From contig JAEEZS010000055.1 of the NCBI GenBank assembly GCA_016291905.1, forward strand, positions 1 to 64,000: 64,000 nucleotides of DNA, given 5' to 3'. Positions 45,360 to 56,022 of the stretch are shown here, piece after piece. The position numbers were made by a program, and so were the translations under genes. The notes beneath the pieces are model-generated. The model saw only the letters and a program-made list of their open reading frames with translations, ran no database searches and was not told the origin of the DNA. Numbering within the stretch: position 1 is the stretch's first letter; every line of letters starts with the position of its first letter. The stretch is from Bacteroidaceae bacterium. Its GTDB lineage: Bacteria > Bacteroidota > Bacteroidia > Bacteroidales > Bacteroidaceae.

Positions 45360-48179
45360 TCAACCAACGACAACGTTAACTATTTTGCGCGGAACGATAA
45401 TGATTTTGCGGATAGTCTTTCCCTCTATCCACTTCTGCGACTGCTCGTTGCTGAGTACAGTCTCCTCTATGGTCTTGTTGTCCATATCCACAGGGAGGTC
45501 GAGGGTGTAGCGCATCTTGCCGTTGAAGGAGATGCTGTAGGTGACGTTGCTTTCCTTGAGATATTCCTCGTTCCACTTGGGCCATGCTGCATCGCAGATG
45601 CTGCCCTCATAGCCCAGCAGGCTGTGCAGTTCTTCGGCAATGTGGGGAGCAAAGGGGGCAATGCAGACCACAATGTCGCTGAGGATGGCACGCTTGTTGC
45701 ACTTCAGCTGGGCCAGCTCATTGACGCAAATCATAAATGCGCTGATGGAGGTGTTGTAGGAGAAGACCTCTATATCCTGTGTGACTTTCTTGAGCAGCTT
45801 GTGGAGGCTCTTCAGTTCTTCAGGTGTGGGGGCATCGTTGCTGACGCAGAAATTGCCGTTTCCATCGAAGAAAAGATTCCAGAATTTCTTCAGGAAGCGG
45901 AAGCAGCCGTCAATACCATTGGTGTCCCAGGGTTTGCTCTGCTCCACGGGACCGAGGAACATCTCGTACATGCGCAGGGTGTCTGCTCCATAGCGTTCCA
46001 CAATGCGGTCTGGATTGACAACATTGTACATGGATTTGGACATCTTCTCCACAGCCCAGCCGCAGATGTACTTGTCATCCTCAAGGATAAACTCACAATC
46101 CTTATACTCTGGACGCCAGTTGCGGAAGGCCTCTATGTCAAGCACATCAGCTGAGACGATATTCACATCCACATGGATGGGCGTCACATCATACTCCTTG
46201 CGCAGACCATAGGAAACGAAGGTGTTGGTGTCCTTGATACGATAGACAAAGTTGCTTCGTCCTTGAATCATGCCCTGATTGACCAGCTTCTGGAAGGGTT
46301 CTTCGGTGACACTCCAACCATTGTCGTGGAGGAATTTGTTCCAGAAACGGCTGTAGATGAGGTGTCCCGTAGCATGCTCTGTACCACCCACATATAGGTC
46401 CACATTGCGCCAGTAACTATCTTTTTCGGGAGAGACAAGTGCCTTGTCGTTGTGGGGGTCCATGTAACGGAGGTAGTAGGCTGAGCTTCCAGCAAAGCCA
46501 GGCATGGTGTTGAGCTCAAGGGGGAAGACGGTCTTCTGGTCGATGAGGCTGTTGGCAACCACACAGTTATGCACGGTGTCCCATGCCCAAACCTCGGCAT
46601 GACCAAGAGGGGGTTCACCTGCTTCGGTGGGCTTGAAGTCCTTCACCTCGGGCAACTCCAGCGGCAGGCACTCCTCAGGGATGAGGTAGGGCGTACCTTC
46701 TTTGTAATAGACAGGGAAGGGCTCACCCCAGTAACGCTGGCGACTGAAGATGGCATCACGCAGACGGTAGTTGACTTTCACCTTGCCAATGCCTTTTTCG
46801 GTGATATACTTCTTCATAGCCGCAATGCTCTCCTTCACGGTGAGGCCGTTGAGGCTGAGGCCTTCGTTGGCTGAGTTCATCATGATTCCCTCCTTGGCAT
46901 CGAAGCTTTCTTCGCTGATGTCTGCTCCTTCGATGAGGGGGATGATGGGAAGGTTGAAGTGACGGGCAAAAGCATAGTCACGGCTGTCGTGAGCAGGCAC
47001 AGCCATGATGGCTCCCGTACCATAGCCAGCCAGTACATAGTCGCTGATCCACACAGGGATAGCCTCGTGGGTGATGGGGTTGATGGCATAGGAACCGCTG
47101 AAGACTCCCGTCACCTTTTTGTCTGCTATACGTTCACGCTCTGTACGTTTCTTGGTAGCCTCCAGATAAGCATCGACAGCTGCCTTCTGCTCGGGGGTAG
47201 TAAGCTGTGCAACCAGTTCACTCTCAGGGGCAAGTACCATGAAGGTAACACCGAAGATAGTGTCGGCACGTGTGGTAAAGATGGTAAACTCCACATCGCT
47301 GTCCTTTACCTTGAACACCATCTCGGCACCTTCTGAGCGGCCTATCCAGTTGCGCTGGGTTTCCTTTAGGGAGTCTGTCCAATCGATGGTTTCCAGTCCG
47401 TCCAGCAACCTCTGGGCATAGGCACTCACACGCAGGCACCACTGTTTCATCTTCTTCTGAACAACTGGGAATCCCCCGCGCTCACTCACACCATCCACCA
47501 CTTCGTCGTTGGCAAGGACTGTGCCGAGGGCAGGACACCAGTTTACCATGGTCTCGCCCAGGTAGGCAATGCGGTAGTTCATCAACACCTCCTGCTGACG
47601 GGCTTCATCCCAGCTGTTCCACTCCTCGGCGGTGAATTCAAGGGGTTCACTCTGAGCCACATCGAGGTTTTCCGTACCCTCCTTTTCAAAGTGGGCAATG
47701 AGTTTCGCAATGGGGGTAGCCTGCTGAGTCTTGTTGCAGTAGAAGCTGCCGAACATTTTCTGGAATGCCCATTGAGTCCAGTGGTAATAGCCAGGGTCAC
47801 AGGTGCGTACCTCACGGTCCCAGTCAAAGCAGAAGCCTATCTTGTCCAACTGTTCACGATAGCGGTTGATGTTCTGGTTGGTGGTGATGGCAGGGTGCTG
47901 TCCGGTCTGGATAGCATATTGCTCGGCAGGCAGTCCATAGCTGTCGTACCCCATGGGGTTGAGCACATTGAACCCCTGCAGACGCTTGTAGCGGGCATAG
48001 ATGTCGCTGGCAATGTAGCCGAGAGGATGTCCCACATGCAGTCCTGCCCCACTGGGATAGGGAAACATGTTAAGCACGTAGTACTTTGGTTTCGAGGGGT
48101 TCTCAGTGACTTTGTAGGTTTTGTTGTCCACCCAATACTGTTGCCATTTGCGCTCGATGTCTCTGAAGTTGTATTCCAT
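45360..48179 (-). CDS. leuS: Leucyl-tRNA synthetase
   Basis: Charges tRNA-Leu. 939 residues, normal length. The class I HIGH motif is in [15 protein letters not shown] and KMSKS in [20 protein letters not shown]. The CP1 editing domain between them includes [20 protein letters not shown] and [16 protein letters not shown]. It is transcribed leftward, which is head-on to replication if the origin candidate at 41.1-41.4 kb is real. Confidence 0.98.
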   Translation of the reverse strand: MEYNFRDIERKWQQYWVDNKTYKVTENPSKPKYYVLNMFPYPSGAGLHVGHPLGYIASDIYARYKRLQGFNVLNPMGYDSYGLPAEQYAIQTGQHPAITTNQNINRYREQLDKIGFCFDWDREVRTCDPGYYHWTQWAFQKMFGSFYCNKTQQATPIAKLIAHFEKEGTENLDVAQSEPLEFTAEEWNSWDEARQQEVLMNYRIAYLGETMVNWCPALGTVLANDEVVDGVSERGGFPVVQKKMKQWCLRVSAYAQRLLDGLETIDWTDSLKETQRNWIGRSEGAEMVFKVKDSDVEFTIFTTRADTIFGVTFMVLAPESELVAQLTTPEQKAAVDAYLEATKKRTERERIADKKVTGVFSGSYAINPITHEAIPVWISDYVLAGYGTGAIMAVPAHDSRDYAFARHFNLPIIPLIEGADISEESFDAKEGIMMNSANEGLSLNGLTVKESIAAMKKYITEKGIGKVKVNYRLRDAIFSRQRYWGEPFPVYYKEGTPYLIPEECLPLELPEVKDFKPTEAGEPPLGHAEVWAWDTVHNCVVANSLIDQKTVFPLELNTMPGFAGSSAYYLRYMDPHNDKALVSPEKDSYWRNVDLYVGGTEHATGHLIYSRFWNKFLHDNGWSVTEEPFQKLVNQGMIQGRSNFVYRIKDTNTFVSYGLRKEYDVTPIHVDVNIVSADVLDIEAFRNWRPEYKDCEFILEDDKYICGWAVEKMSKSMYNVVNPDRIVERYGADTLRMYEMFLGPVEQSKPWDTNGIDGCFRFLKKFWNLFFDGNGNFCVSNDAPTPEELKSLHKLLKKVTQDIEVFSYNTSISAFMICVNELAQLKCNKRAILSDIVVCIAPFAPHIAEELHSLLGYEGSICDAAWPKWNEEYLKESNVTYSISFNGKMRYTLDLPVDMDNKTIEETVLSNEQSQKWIEGKTIRKIIIVPRKIVNVVVG

Positions 48180-48229
48180 ATTCTATTGTTTATTGATGTT
48201 GCTCGTTAGGTTGCTCCTTTGGCAAAATC

Positions 48230-48284
48230 AGAAGGGCCTTCTGTGAAATTAACAGGGCCTTCTGGCGAAATAGAAGGGCCTTCT
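48230..48284. repeat. 21-bp-period array with AGAAGGGCCTTCT units
   Basis: Unit starts at 48230, 48251 and 48272, exactly 21 bp apart. The core AGAAGGGCCTTCT is nearly palindromic; the second unit reads AACAGGGCCTTCT. It lies between divergent leuS and the CDF-like gene. Confidence 0.8.
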
Positions 48285-48445
48285 GGGGATTTAGTTGCTC
48301 TGTTTCTTTTACCTTTTTTAGACGATTTTTTGCCTGTTTACTGAAATTGGGCGCAAAATTACTATTTTCCACATTGTTTTCCAACTGAAAACTCTGTTTT
48401 CAGCTTTTTATTCGATTTTCATGTGCAGATTTGCCAAAAAAACCG

Positions 48446-48453
48446 TACCTTTG
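48446..48453 (+). promoter_or_regulatory. Promoter -7 box of the CDF-like gene and mutS
   Basis: TACCTTTG, 22 nt before ATG 48476. No well-spaced upstream TTG was found. Confidence 0.5.
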
Positions 48454-48475
48454 TCGTTTGAAAACCCGAAAACCG

Positions 48476-49060
48476 ATGAAATCAGCTTCTCATCACGCAC
48501 ACCAGCACACTGCCGTTGGAAACATCAGGGTGGCTTTCTTCACCAACCTGGTCTTTACGGCTATTGAGTTAGTTGGTGGCTGGCTGACAAACTCCATGGC
48601 TATTGTGGGAGAGTCGTTCCACGACCTGGGATGTACCCTGACGCTGGGGCTCTCGTGGCTGCTGGAGAAGAAAAATCATCAGCTGGCTGGAGCCATCATC
48701 AATGCTGTCATCCTGACGGTTAGCTCGGTGGTGGTGATTGTGGAGTGCATTGGTCGTCTGGCTCACCCTGAGACGGTGAACGTGAAGGGGATGTTCTGGG
48801 TGGCTCTGCTGGGTATAGCCTTCAAGGGGTTTGCCATGTGGAAGACGCACAAGAACCACAGCGTGAACGAGAAGATGGTGTCGCTGCACCTGTTGGGCGA
48901 TTGCCTCGGCTGGGTGGTGGTGCTTATAAACAGCGTGGTGCTGATGATGGTGGATGTCCCCTGGTTGGACTCGGTACTCTCCATACTAATCACCCTGTTC
49001 ATCCTCTACAACGTGGTGTATAACCTGGTGATAGCCCTCCGTAACCGCAAAAAACTGTAA
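48476..49060 (+). CDS. Cation diffusion facilitator-like transporter, short form
   Basis: The start is ATG 48476 (MKSASHHAHQHTAVGNIRVA). 194 residues. Six membrane helices carry the CDF metal-site patterns: SFHDLG in helix 2 and HLLGD in helix 5. An N-terminal His-rich stretch is present. The usual cytoplasmic C-terminal domain of about 90 residues is absent; the protein ends just after helix 6 with RNRKKL. Likely Zn or other divalent metal export. mutS starts 3 nt downstream. Confidence 0.8.
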   Translation: MKSASHHAHQHTAVGNIRVAFFTNLVFTAIELVGGWLTNSMAIVGESFHDLGCTLTLGLSWLLEKKNHQLAGAIINAVILTVSSVVVIVECIGRLAHPETVNVKGMFWVALLGIAFKGFAMWKTHKNHSVNEKMVSLHLLGDCLGWVVVLINSVVLMMVDVPWLDSVLSILITLFILYNVVYNLVIALRNRKKL

Positions 49061-49063
49061 TTC

Positions 49064-51688
49064 ATGGCAGCAGAACTGAAAGAAACTCCGATGATCCGTC
49101 AGTTCCTGGACTTGAAGGCCAAGCACCCGGATGCTGTACTGCTGTTCCGCTGTGGTGACTTCTATGAAACCTACTCCACCGATGCTGTCGTTGCCAGTGA
49201 GATACTGGGCATCACCCTCACCAAGCGCAACAATGGGAAGAACGGAGCCATGCAGTCGTTGGAGATGGCTGGATTCCCCCATCATGCCCTCGACACCTAT
49301 CTGCCCAAGCTCATCCGTGCAGGTAAACGTGTGGCCATCTGCGACCAATTGGAGGACCCCAAGCTGACCAAGAAGCTGGTGAAACGAGGGATTACCGAGC
49401 TGGTGACACCAGGCGTGACTCTCTCAGACACGGTGCTTAACTACAAGGAAAACAATTTCCTCGGCTCAGTCCATTTTGGCAAGGGGGCTTGCGGAGTGTC
49501 TTTTTTGGACATCTCCACGGGTGAGTTCCTGACGGCTGAGGGTACCTTTGAGTATGTGGAGAAGCTGATAGCTAATTTCCAGCCCAAGGAGGTGCTTTTC
49601 CAGCGTGGGTTGAAGGAACAGTTTGAGCGGGTTTTCGGCAATAAGCTCTGCACGTTTGAATTGGAGGACTGGGTGTTCACCGAGCAGTTTGCACGGGAAA
49701 AACTGCTGAAGCATTTCCAGACAAAGAATCTGAAAGGTTTTGGCATTGAGCATCTTCGGAATGGCATAGTGGCTGCTGGGGCCGTGCTGCACTACCTTGA
49801 TGTCACCCTGCACAGCAACATCCGGCACATCATCCGTATATCCCGCATTGAGGAGGAACGTTATGTTCGTCTGGACAGATATACCATCCGCAACCTTGAG
49901 CTCCTTGCCCCCATGCACGAAGGGGGTGTGTCGCTGTTGAATATCATCGACAAGACCATCAGCCCCATGGGAGGACGATTGCTGCGTCGCTGGGTAGCCT
50001 TCCCACTGAAGGATGAAAGGGCTATCAATGAGCGGCTTGACATGGTGGACTGCTTCTTCCGTGAGCCCGACCTTCGTGAACTGCTGACAGACAATTTCCG
50101 TCAGATGGGAGATTTGGAGCGTATCATCTCAAAAGTAGCTGTGGGACGAGTTTCTCCCCGTGAGATGGTGCAGCTGAAGGTTGCCCTGACAGCCTTGGAG
50201 CCTGTGAAGGAGGCATGCAAGCAGTCTGAGAATGCCTATATCAGACATATCGGCGAGGAATTGGACGTCTGTGCCCCCATCCGCAGCAGGATAGCCCGTG
50301 AGATTGTCTCCAATCCTCCCTTGGCCACAAACAAGGGGGGAATCATCAGCCGTGGAGTGAATGAGGAACTGGATGAGCTGCGCGACATTGCCTACAGTGG
50401 CAAGGACTACCTGCTGAAAATCCAGCAGCGTGAGATTGAGGCCACAGGTATCAGCAGCCTTAAGATAGCCTATAACAATGTGTTTGGCTACTACATCGAG
50501 GTGCGCAACACCTACAAGGACATGGTGCCCCCTGAGTGGATCAGGAAGCAGACACTGGTAAATGCCGAACGCTACATCACCCAGGAGCTCAAGGAGTATG
50601 AGGAGCGTATCCTGGGGGCTGAGGATAAGATTTTCTCCCTTGAAGCACAACTGTTCAATGAGCTGGTTGCCTCGTTGGGTGAGTACATCCCTGCCATACA
50701 GACCGATGCCAATCTGGTGGCTAAGCTGGACTGCCTGCTGTCGTTTGCCCAAGTGGCTCAGGAGAATAGGTATGTGCGGCCCGTCATTGACAACAGCCTG
50801 ACGTTGGATATCCGTCAGGGACGTCACCCTGTGATAGAGAAACAGATGGCTGTGGGTGAGGAGTATGTGGCTAACGATGTGCTGGTGGACAGTGAGCGGC
50901 AGCAGATACTCATCATCACCGGTCCGAACATGGCTGGTAAGTCTGCCCTGCTCCGTCAGACTGCCCTCATCACCCTGTTGGCTCAGATAGGCTGCTTTGT
51001 CCCTGCTGAATCGGCACGTATTGGCTTGGTAGATAAGATTTTCACCCGTGTGGGAGCCAGCGACAACATCTCCCTTGGAGAATCTACCTTCATGGTGGAG
51101 ATGACGGAGGCTGCGGATATTCTGAACAACCTCTCAGAGCGCAGCTTGGTGCTCTTTGATGAGTTGGGCCGTGGCACCAGCACCTATGATGGCATCAGCA
51201 TTGCCTGGGCTATTGTGGAGTATATCCATGAGAATGCCCGAGGCCATGCACGCACTCTCTTTGCCACCCACTACCACGAACTGAATGAGATGGCCAAGTC
51301 GTTCTCTCGGATAAGGAATTACAATGTGGCAGTCAAGGAGATAGACAATAAGGTCATCTTCCTTCGTAAGTTGCAGGAGGGAGGCAGCGAGCACTCGTTT
51401 GGTATCCATGTGGCCAGTATGGCTGGTATGCCCAAGAGCATTGTACGTCGTGCTGAGCACATCCTGAAGGAGATGGAGGACAAGTCAGCCCGCGAGGGAG
51501 GTATTGCCAAGCCTGTGGAGAACCTGGCTGGTAGCCGTGAGGGATTTCAGATGAGTTTCTTCCAACTCGACGACCCTGTGCTCTGCCAGATACGCGATGA
51601 ACTCCTCAACCTCGACGTGAATAACCTCACGCCCCTTGAAGCCCTCAACAAGCTCAACGAAATCAAGAAGATTCTGAGGGGGAAGTAG
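49064..51688 (+). CDS. mutS: DNA mismatch repair protein MutS
   Basis: Recognises mismatches as a dimer. 874 residues. The mismatch-reading F-x-E motif is in [13 protein letters not shown]; Walker A is [15 protein letters not shown]; Walker B is [32 protein letters not shown] is the family H-motif. It ends with TAG at the expected C terminus (KKILRGK), so TAG works as a normal stop in this genome. It converges with lgt with only 3 nt between. Confidence 0.98.
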   Translation: MAAELKETPMIRQFLDLKAKHPDAVLLFRCGDFYETYSTDAVVASEILGITLTKRNNGKNGAMQSLEMAGFPHHALDTYLPKLIRAGKRVAICDQLEDPKLTKKLVKRGITELVTPGVTLSDTVLNYKENNFLGSVHFGKGACGVSFLDISTGEFLTAEGTFEYVEKLIANFQPKEVLFQRGLKEQFERVFGNKLCTFELEDWVFTEQFAREKLLKHFQTKNLKGFGIEHLRNGIVAAGAVLHYLDVTLHSNIRHIIRISRIEEERYVRLDRYTIRNLELLAPMHEGGVSLLNIIDKTISPMGGRLLRRWVAFPLKDERAINERLDMVDCFFREPDLRELLTDNFRQMGDLERIISKVAVGRVSPREMVQLKVALTALEPVKEACKQSENAYIRHIGEELDVCAPIRSRIAREIVSNPPLATNKGGIISRGVNEELDELRDIAYSGKDYLLKIQQREIEATGISSLKIAYNNVFGYYIEVRNTYKDMVPPEWIRKQTLVNAERYITQELKEYEERILGAEDKIFSLEAQLFNELVASLGEYIPAIQTDANLVAKLDCLLSFAQVAQENRYVRPVIDNSLTLDIRQGRHPVIEKQMAVGEEYVANDVLVDSERQQILIITGPNMAGKSALLRQTALITLLAQIGCFVPAESARIGLVDKIFTRVGASDNISLGESTFMVEMTEAADILNNLSERSLVLFDELGRGTSTYDGISIAWAIVEYIHENARGHARTLFATHYHELNEMAKSFSRIRNYNVAVKEIDNKVIFLRKLQEGGSEHSFGIHVASMAGMPKSIVRRAEHILKEMEDKSAREGGIAKPVENLAGSREGFQMSFFQLDDPVLCQIRDELLNLDVNNLTPLEALNKLNEIKKILRGK

Positions 51689-51691
51689 GGT

Positions 51692-52594
51692 TTACTGTTT
51701 CTTTGCTTTTTGTTCCTGAGCCAGTTCCTTGGCTGTCTTAAAGATAGCGGGGTTCTCGGGCTTGTGCTTGTGCACAAAGCTATAGACAAGGAAGAAGACG
51801 CCAATGAGGGCGTAGGGGATGCTGAACCATTGTGCCCTGTCGCTGTTGACGCTGGCAGGGTTGCTGAAAAGACGGAAGTTGCCTCCCTTCGTGAACTCTA
51901 CAAACATTCTGAAAATGAAGATGCAAGCCAGGCAGAAACCAAAGTAGAATCCCGTGCCCACCTTCTGGGGTTGCTTGCGATAGATCCACCAGCCGATGAA
52001 GAAGAGCAGCAGATAGGCAATGGCTTCGTAGAGTTGGCTGGGGTGACGGGGGAGGTTGTCCACCTGACTGAACACAAAGCCCCAGTCAGTCCCTGTGGGG
52101 ACGCCGATGATTTCACTGTTCATCAGGTTACCCAGACGGATGGCACAGCACGTTGTGGGAGTGGCAATGGCAATGGTGTCGAGTACACGCAAAGCACTGA
52201 TTTTGTATTTCCAGCAGTAGAGCAGCAGGGCAATGGTGAGGCCAAGGGTGCCTCCGTGGGAAGCCAGTCCTGCATAGCCTGTCAGCTTTGCTCCTGAGAA
52301 TCCCTCGCCCATGAACTTCACCGGCAGCAGCATCTCCACAAAACGGGGGAAGGAGCTGAGGTAGTACGACGACTCGTAGATGAGGCAATGCCCCACACGG
52401 GAGCCAATGAGGATGCCCAAAAAGCAGTAGATAAACAGTGGCTCAAACACCGAGTCCTTAATCTTCTGTTCCTTATAGAGCTTCTGCACAACAAAGTAGG
52501 CTATCACCAGTCCCACAATCCACAGCAGGGCATAGTAGCGTACAAACCCCAGCTTGATGGGTGGGTTCCAGACAATGTATAGGAGATTATGCAT
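51692..52594 (-). CDS. lgt: Prolipoprotein diacylglyceryl transferase
   Basis: Attaches diacylglycerol to lipobox cysteines, which many proteins in this window need. 300 residues, about seven membrane helices. Lgt signatures include GSRVGHCLIYE, ASHGGTLGLTIALLLY, IRLGNLMNSEIIGVPT and RHPSQLYEAIAYLLLF. The C-terminal tail is Lys-rich. Confidence 0.95.
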   Translation of the reverse strand: MHNLLYIVWNPPIKLGFVRYYALLWIVGLVIAYFVVQKLYKEQKIKDSVFEPLFIYCFLGILIGSRVGHCLIYESSYYLSSFPRFVEMLLPVKFMGEGFSGAKLTGYAGLASHGGTLGLTIALLLYCWKYKISALRVLDTIAIATPTTCCAIRLGNLMNSEIIGVPTGTDWGFVFSQVDNLPRHPSQLYEAIAYLLLFFIGWWIYRKQPQKVGTGFYFGFCLACIFIFRMFVEFTKGGNFRLFSNPASVNSDRAQWFSIPYALIGVFFLVYSFVHKHKPENPAIFKTAKELAQEQKAKKQ

Positions 52595-52630
52595 GGCGAT
52601 TGTTCTTTATAAAAGTCAAATACTGTTTTT

Positions 52631-52658
52631 CTTAACTCTTAATTCTTAACTCTTAACT
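52631..52658. repeat. Tandem heptamer tract after ychF
   Basis: CTTAACT, CTTAATT, CTTAACT and CTTAACT back to back, between ychF and lgt. Confidence 0.75.
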
Positions 52659-52666
52659 CAACACCG

Positions 52667-53770
52667 TCAGACATTGAAGCGGAAGTGCATGATGTCGCCA
52701 TCCTGTACCACGTAGTCCTTGCCTTCCACTCCCATCTTACCAGCCTCACGCACAGCGGCTTCTGAGCCATAGTGGATGTAGTCGTCGTACTTGATGACTT
52801 CTGCACGGATGAAGCCGCGCTCAAAGTCTGTGTGGATGACTCCGGCACACTGGGGAGCCTTCCAGCCCTTGCGGTAGGTCCAGGCTTTCACCTCCATCTC
52901 GCCTGCTGTGATGAATGTCTCAAGGTTAAGCAGCTTGAAGGCTGCCTTGATGAGGCGGTTCACGCCAGATTCCTGAAGACCAACTTCTTCGAGGAACATC
53001 TGGCGGTCCTCATAGCTGTCCAGCTCGGCAATATCAGCCTCAGTCTTTGCAGCCAGCACCATCACTTCAGCAGGTTCATTCTTGACAGCCTCACGCACAG
53101 CCTCCACATAGGCATTCCCCGTCACAGCACTTCCTTCATCGACGTTGCAGACATAGAGCACTGGCTTGGCAGTCAGCAGGAAAAGGTCGTGGGCTGCACG
53201 CTGCTCATCCTTCGAGTCAAAGGTTACTGTGCGGGCACTCTCCCCCTTGATGAGGGCTTCGTGGTACTTCCGGAGCACATCCAGCTGCAGCTTGGCCTGC
53301 TTGTCACCCCCAGTGGTGGCCTGCTTCTCTACCTTCTGAATACGCTGTTCAATGGTTTCCAGGTCTTTGATTTGCAACTCAGTGTCAATGATTTCCTTGT
53401 CACGCACAGGGTTCACACTGCCGTCAACATGGGTCACATTGTCGTCGTCGAAGCAGCGCAGCACATGGATGATGGCATCGCACTCGCGGATATTGCCCAG
53501 GAACTTGTTGCCCAGACCCTCACCCTTTGAAGCGCCTTTCACCAATCCGGCAATGTCCACAATCTCCACCGTAGCAGGCACAATTCGTCCCGGATGTACC
53601 AGCTCTGCCAGACGGTTTAGCCTCTCATCGGGCACAGTGATGACGCCCACATTGGGTTCGATGGTGCAGAAGGGGAAATTGGCTGCCTGCGCCTTAGCGC
53701 TTGAAAGACAGTTGAACAGGGTTGACTTGCCCACATTGGGCAGTCCTACAATGCCGCATTGGAGTGCCAT
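52667..53770 (-). CDS. ychF: Redox-regulated ATPase/GTPase YchF
   Basis: Obg-related P-loop protein that hydrolyses ATP and binds ribosomes. 367 residues, normal length. G1 is [19 protein letters not shown], then [13 protein letters not shown]3 is [19 protein letters not shown]. The C-terminal TGS domain holds [16 protein letters not shown] at the extreme end. Flanked by heptamer-like spacers. Confidence 0.97.
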   Translation of the reverse strand: MALQCGIVGLPNVGKSTLFNCLSSAKAQAANFPFCTIEPNVGVITVPDERLNRLAELVHPGRIVPATVEIVDIAGLVKGASKGEGLGNKFLGNIRECDAIIHVLRCFDDDNVTHVDGSVNPVRDKEIIDTELQIKDLETIEQRIQKVEKQATTGGDKQAKLQLDVLRKYHEALIKGESARTVTFDSKDEQRAAHDLFLLTAKPVLYVCNVDEGSAVTGNAYVEAVREAVKNEPAEVMVLAAKTEADIAELDSYEDRQMFLEEVGLQESGVNRLIKAAFKLLNLETFITAGEMEVKAWTYRKGWKAPQCAGVIHTDFERGFIRAEVIKYDDYIHYGSEAAVREAGKMGVEGKDYVVQDGDIMHFRFNV

Positions 53771-53905
53771 ATTGATGATTTACTATTTGACGATTTACTA
53801 TTTACGATTTGCAAAGATAGGGTGAGCCGAGCGAAAAAGCAAATAAATCCTCAAAATTCTCTCCCTCCCATTGCTCCCATTGTTCTCATAGCTCCCATCC
53901 TTCCC

Positions 53906-53947
53906 ACAAAAAAACCACCCCCCGAAAACACATCTGTCTCCAGGGGG
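53906..53947 (-). terminator. Terminator of hsp20
   Basis: On the minus strand CCCCC and GGGGG arms around an 18-nt loop are followed by TGG and a run of T. It lies 34 bp downstream of the hsp20 stop. Confidence 0.65.
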
Positions 53948-53980
53948 CTGTTCAAGGGAGGTAATATTCCTCTCCCGCTG

Positions 53981-54463
53981 TTACTTGATTTCAATCACTC
54001 TGTGGAGCTTCTCAGGAGCCACGGGAGCCTTCTTGGGCAGGGTGACGGTGAGGACACCATCGCTCATCGAGGCATTTATGGCCTCCACGTCAGCATCGTC
54101 AGGCACAGTGAAACGCTGCTCAAAGCGGTTGTAGTAGAACTCACGGCGCAGATAGCCCTTGTCAGCCTTCTTCTCGCACTTGTCTGCCTCCTTCTTGTCA
54201 CATTTCTCCTTCTCGGCCTTGATGACCAGGGTGTCGTTGTCCTCCATGTGGAGGTTGATGTGCTCCTTCGTCATGCCCGGCACAGCCAGTTCCAGCTTGT
54301 ACTCCTTGTCGTTCTCACTCACATTCACCTTGGGGATGAAGTCGCCATAGCAAGGTGTCTCGGTGGTGGGCCACATGTTGTTGAACCAATCGTTCAGGAT
54401 GCTCGGCATCCATTCGTCTCTGTAATTGTAACCGCAGCGCGGTGATTTAGCTAAAAGTGTCAT
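53981..54463 (-). CDS. Small heat-shock protein, Hsp20 family
   Basis: Holdase chaperone, 160 residues. The alpha-crystallin domain covers about 40-140: DFIPKVNVSENDKEYKLELA, VPGMTKEHINLHMEDNDTLV and the conserved SDGVLTVTLPKK. A Lys/Glu/Asp/Cys-rich loop (KCDKKEADKCEKKADKG) expands the domain middle. No CIRCE or other heat-shock operator was seen upstream. Confidence 0.93.
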   Translation of the reverse strand: MTLLAKSPRCGYNYRDEWMPSILNDWFNNMWPTTETPCYGDFIPKVNVSENDKEYKLELAVPGMTKEHINLHMEDNDTLVIKAEKEKCDKKEADKCEKKADKGYLRREFYYNRFEQRFTVPDDADVEAINASMSDGVLTVTLPKKAPVAPEKLHRVIEIK

Positions 54464-54856
54464 AGTTGTAATTTTTTATAGGTTAAACATTTATTCTTTT
54501 TCTTGGGGGCTCGGGGGATGTCCTTTCGTTCATCTCTTTTCCGAACCTCGTTCACCCCCTATAGTGCAATCTCCGCACCACAGCCCCATGCTGTCAGTTG
54601 TTTTTAACACCGTGCAAACTTTGTTTACACTCCCCCACCCTTTTTTAACGCTTCGCCCCGTTTCTCCCCAACAACGGCTGACAAAACGTCATGTTTTTCA
54701 GCCCGATACACTGCAATTTTGTCAGTTCACACCCCTCCTCCTTCCAAAAAAGCCGAGGGGATACAGAAAAAAATCATCATCGTCTTGTAGAAAACCAAAA
54801 AACACGTTACATTTGCAGCGTGTTCTTCGGAACGCAAACAATTAACTTATAAGAAG
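54464..54856. other. 393-bp gap before the small BspA-like lipoprotein gene
   Basis: Holds an inverted repeat CTGACAAAA (54678-54686) / TTTTGTCAG (54717-54725) and the promoter TACATTTG at 54808-54815. No gene is seen. Confidence 0.6.
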
Positions 54857-55564
54857 ATGAAAAAGAACTTTTCCTTTGTTTTTCTGCTTGCCACAGCAGC
54901 GGTATGTTTCTTCACCTCCTGCCAAAAGGACCTCGATGGGCAGACAGGTAAGCCGGTTGTTATAAACGAAGATGGCACTACTTCAAACGGAAGCCGGTTT
55001 GTGGGAATTGACGACAAGAATTTCTATCTCGACTACATCAAATACACCGTTGAGGAAGGGCATTTGGTTGTTTCGGGGTACGACAGAACGGGTTTCAGTG
55101 GCGTGGCAAACATTGTTCCTGCCATCACCTACAAAGGAAATGCTTACGAAGTGCTTGAATTCGGCTATGGAGCTTTCATGAACTCAACCAGCCTTACCTC
55201 CGTTACTATCCCAAACAGAGTGCTCCTCATTGGCGGTTATGCCTTCTTTGGCTGCACAGGCTTAACCTCCATCAACATCCCTAATAGCGTGACTGCCATT
55301 GGTTTGCATGCTTTCTACAATTGCACTGGTCTTACCTCCCTCACCATCCCCCAAAGCGTGACCACCATCAGGACAGAAGCTTTCCGAGGTTGCAGCGGCC
55401 TGACCTCTATTCATTGTAAAAGCACGGCACCCCCATCCTGCTCAAATAGTTCGTTTGATGATGTCACATATAAAAAAGCCGTGCTGTATTTTCCTAAAGG
55501 AAGCCTGAGTGAGTACAACTCGGCAAACGGGTGGAAAAATTTCGTCCATATCCAAGAAAAATAA
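54857..55564 (+). CDS. BspA-like LRR_5 lipoprotein
   Basis: 235 residues with lipobox FFTSC (Cys22). About four BspA-type leucine-rich repeats lie between residues 80 and 200, e.g. GAFMNSTSLTSVTIPNRVLL and HAFYNCTGLTSLTIPQSVTT. The end SLSEYNSANGWKNFVHIQEK is the common closing motif of such repeats. Expected at the outer surface, possibly in adhesion. Unlike the protein at 15088 it has no C-terminal sorting tail. Confidence 0.85.
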   Translation: MKKNFSFVFLLATAAVCFFTSCQKDLDGQTGKPVVINEDGTTSNGSRFVGIDDKNFYLDYIKYTVEEGHLVVSGYDRTGFSGVANIVPAITYKGNAYEVLEFGYGAFMNSTSLTSVTIPNRVLLIGGYAFFGCTGLTSINIPNSVTAIGLHAFYNCTGLTSLTIPQSVTTIRTEAFRGCSGLTSIHCKSTAPPSCSNSSFDDVTYKKAVLYFPKGSLSEYNSANGWKNFVHIQEK

Positions 55565-55589
55565 GCGCTTTTCTCCTCTGCTTGGTATC

Positions 55590-55629
55590 AAGAAAGGCCC
55601 TTCTGAAATCTTAGAAGGGCTTTTTCTTA
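55590..55629 (+). terminator. Intrinsic terminator of the LRR lipoprotein gene
   Basis: Arms GGCCCTTCT and AGAAGGGC, extended by AAGAAA and TTTTTCTT, ending in a T run. Confidence 0.8.
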
Positions 55630-55637
55630 TTGTACCA

Positions 55638-55712
55638 AACCCGTTGGGACAGGTGTCCTAACCCGTTGGGACACCTTACCTAACCCGTTAGGACACGTGT
55701 CCTAACGGCTTT
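55638..55712 (+). repeat. 22-bp-period array with AACCCGTTGGGAC units
   Basis: Units start at 55638, 55660, 55682 and 55704 (partial), 22 bp apart. Each starts AACCCGTT(G/A)GGAC; units 1 and 3 end GTGTCCT, so parts are palindromic (AGGACACGTGTCCT). Confidence 0.85.
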
Positions 55713-56022
55713 GGGAGATAACAGCTGTTGCTTTTCGGCCTAATTTTCTAATAGTTTAGGACGAAATGCCAAAGGGGAATGATGTTGAGCATGGCTCGGC
55801 TGATTTTATGAAATAGGTGCGGTATCAGAAAGCGTAATTTGAAACGGTGTTATCACAGGGGTTTTTGTCGTGCACTCATCCCATTCTTTCGCACGCAGCA
55901 ACAAAATTCGCACGAAAAAATTGCATTTTTCGAGTGATGTTACACGTAAATTGTGCAGAAATGGCTATCTTCGCAGCGAAAAACTGTAATTCCTCATACT
56001 AAATTCTGTAAATCCTCATTCA

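Larger units (their letters stand above)
55565..56022. other. 458-bp gap with a 22-bp-period array
   Basis: Contains the terminator at 55590-55629, the 22-bp array at 55638-55712, AT-rich sequence, and a variant -7 box TATCTTCG at 55966-55973 for the GH127 gene. No gene is seen. Confidence 0.65.

Noticed and set aside
53771-53815. Repeated GATTTACTATTT words before ychF
   Set aside because: Too short and simple to separate from AT-rich spacer; probably another degenerate boundary repeat.
54678-54725. CTGACAAAA/TTTTGTCAG inverted repeat as an operator
   Set aside because: The 30-bp spacing and single occurrence give too little support; kept only as a remark on the gap.
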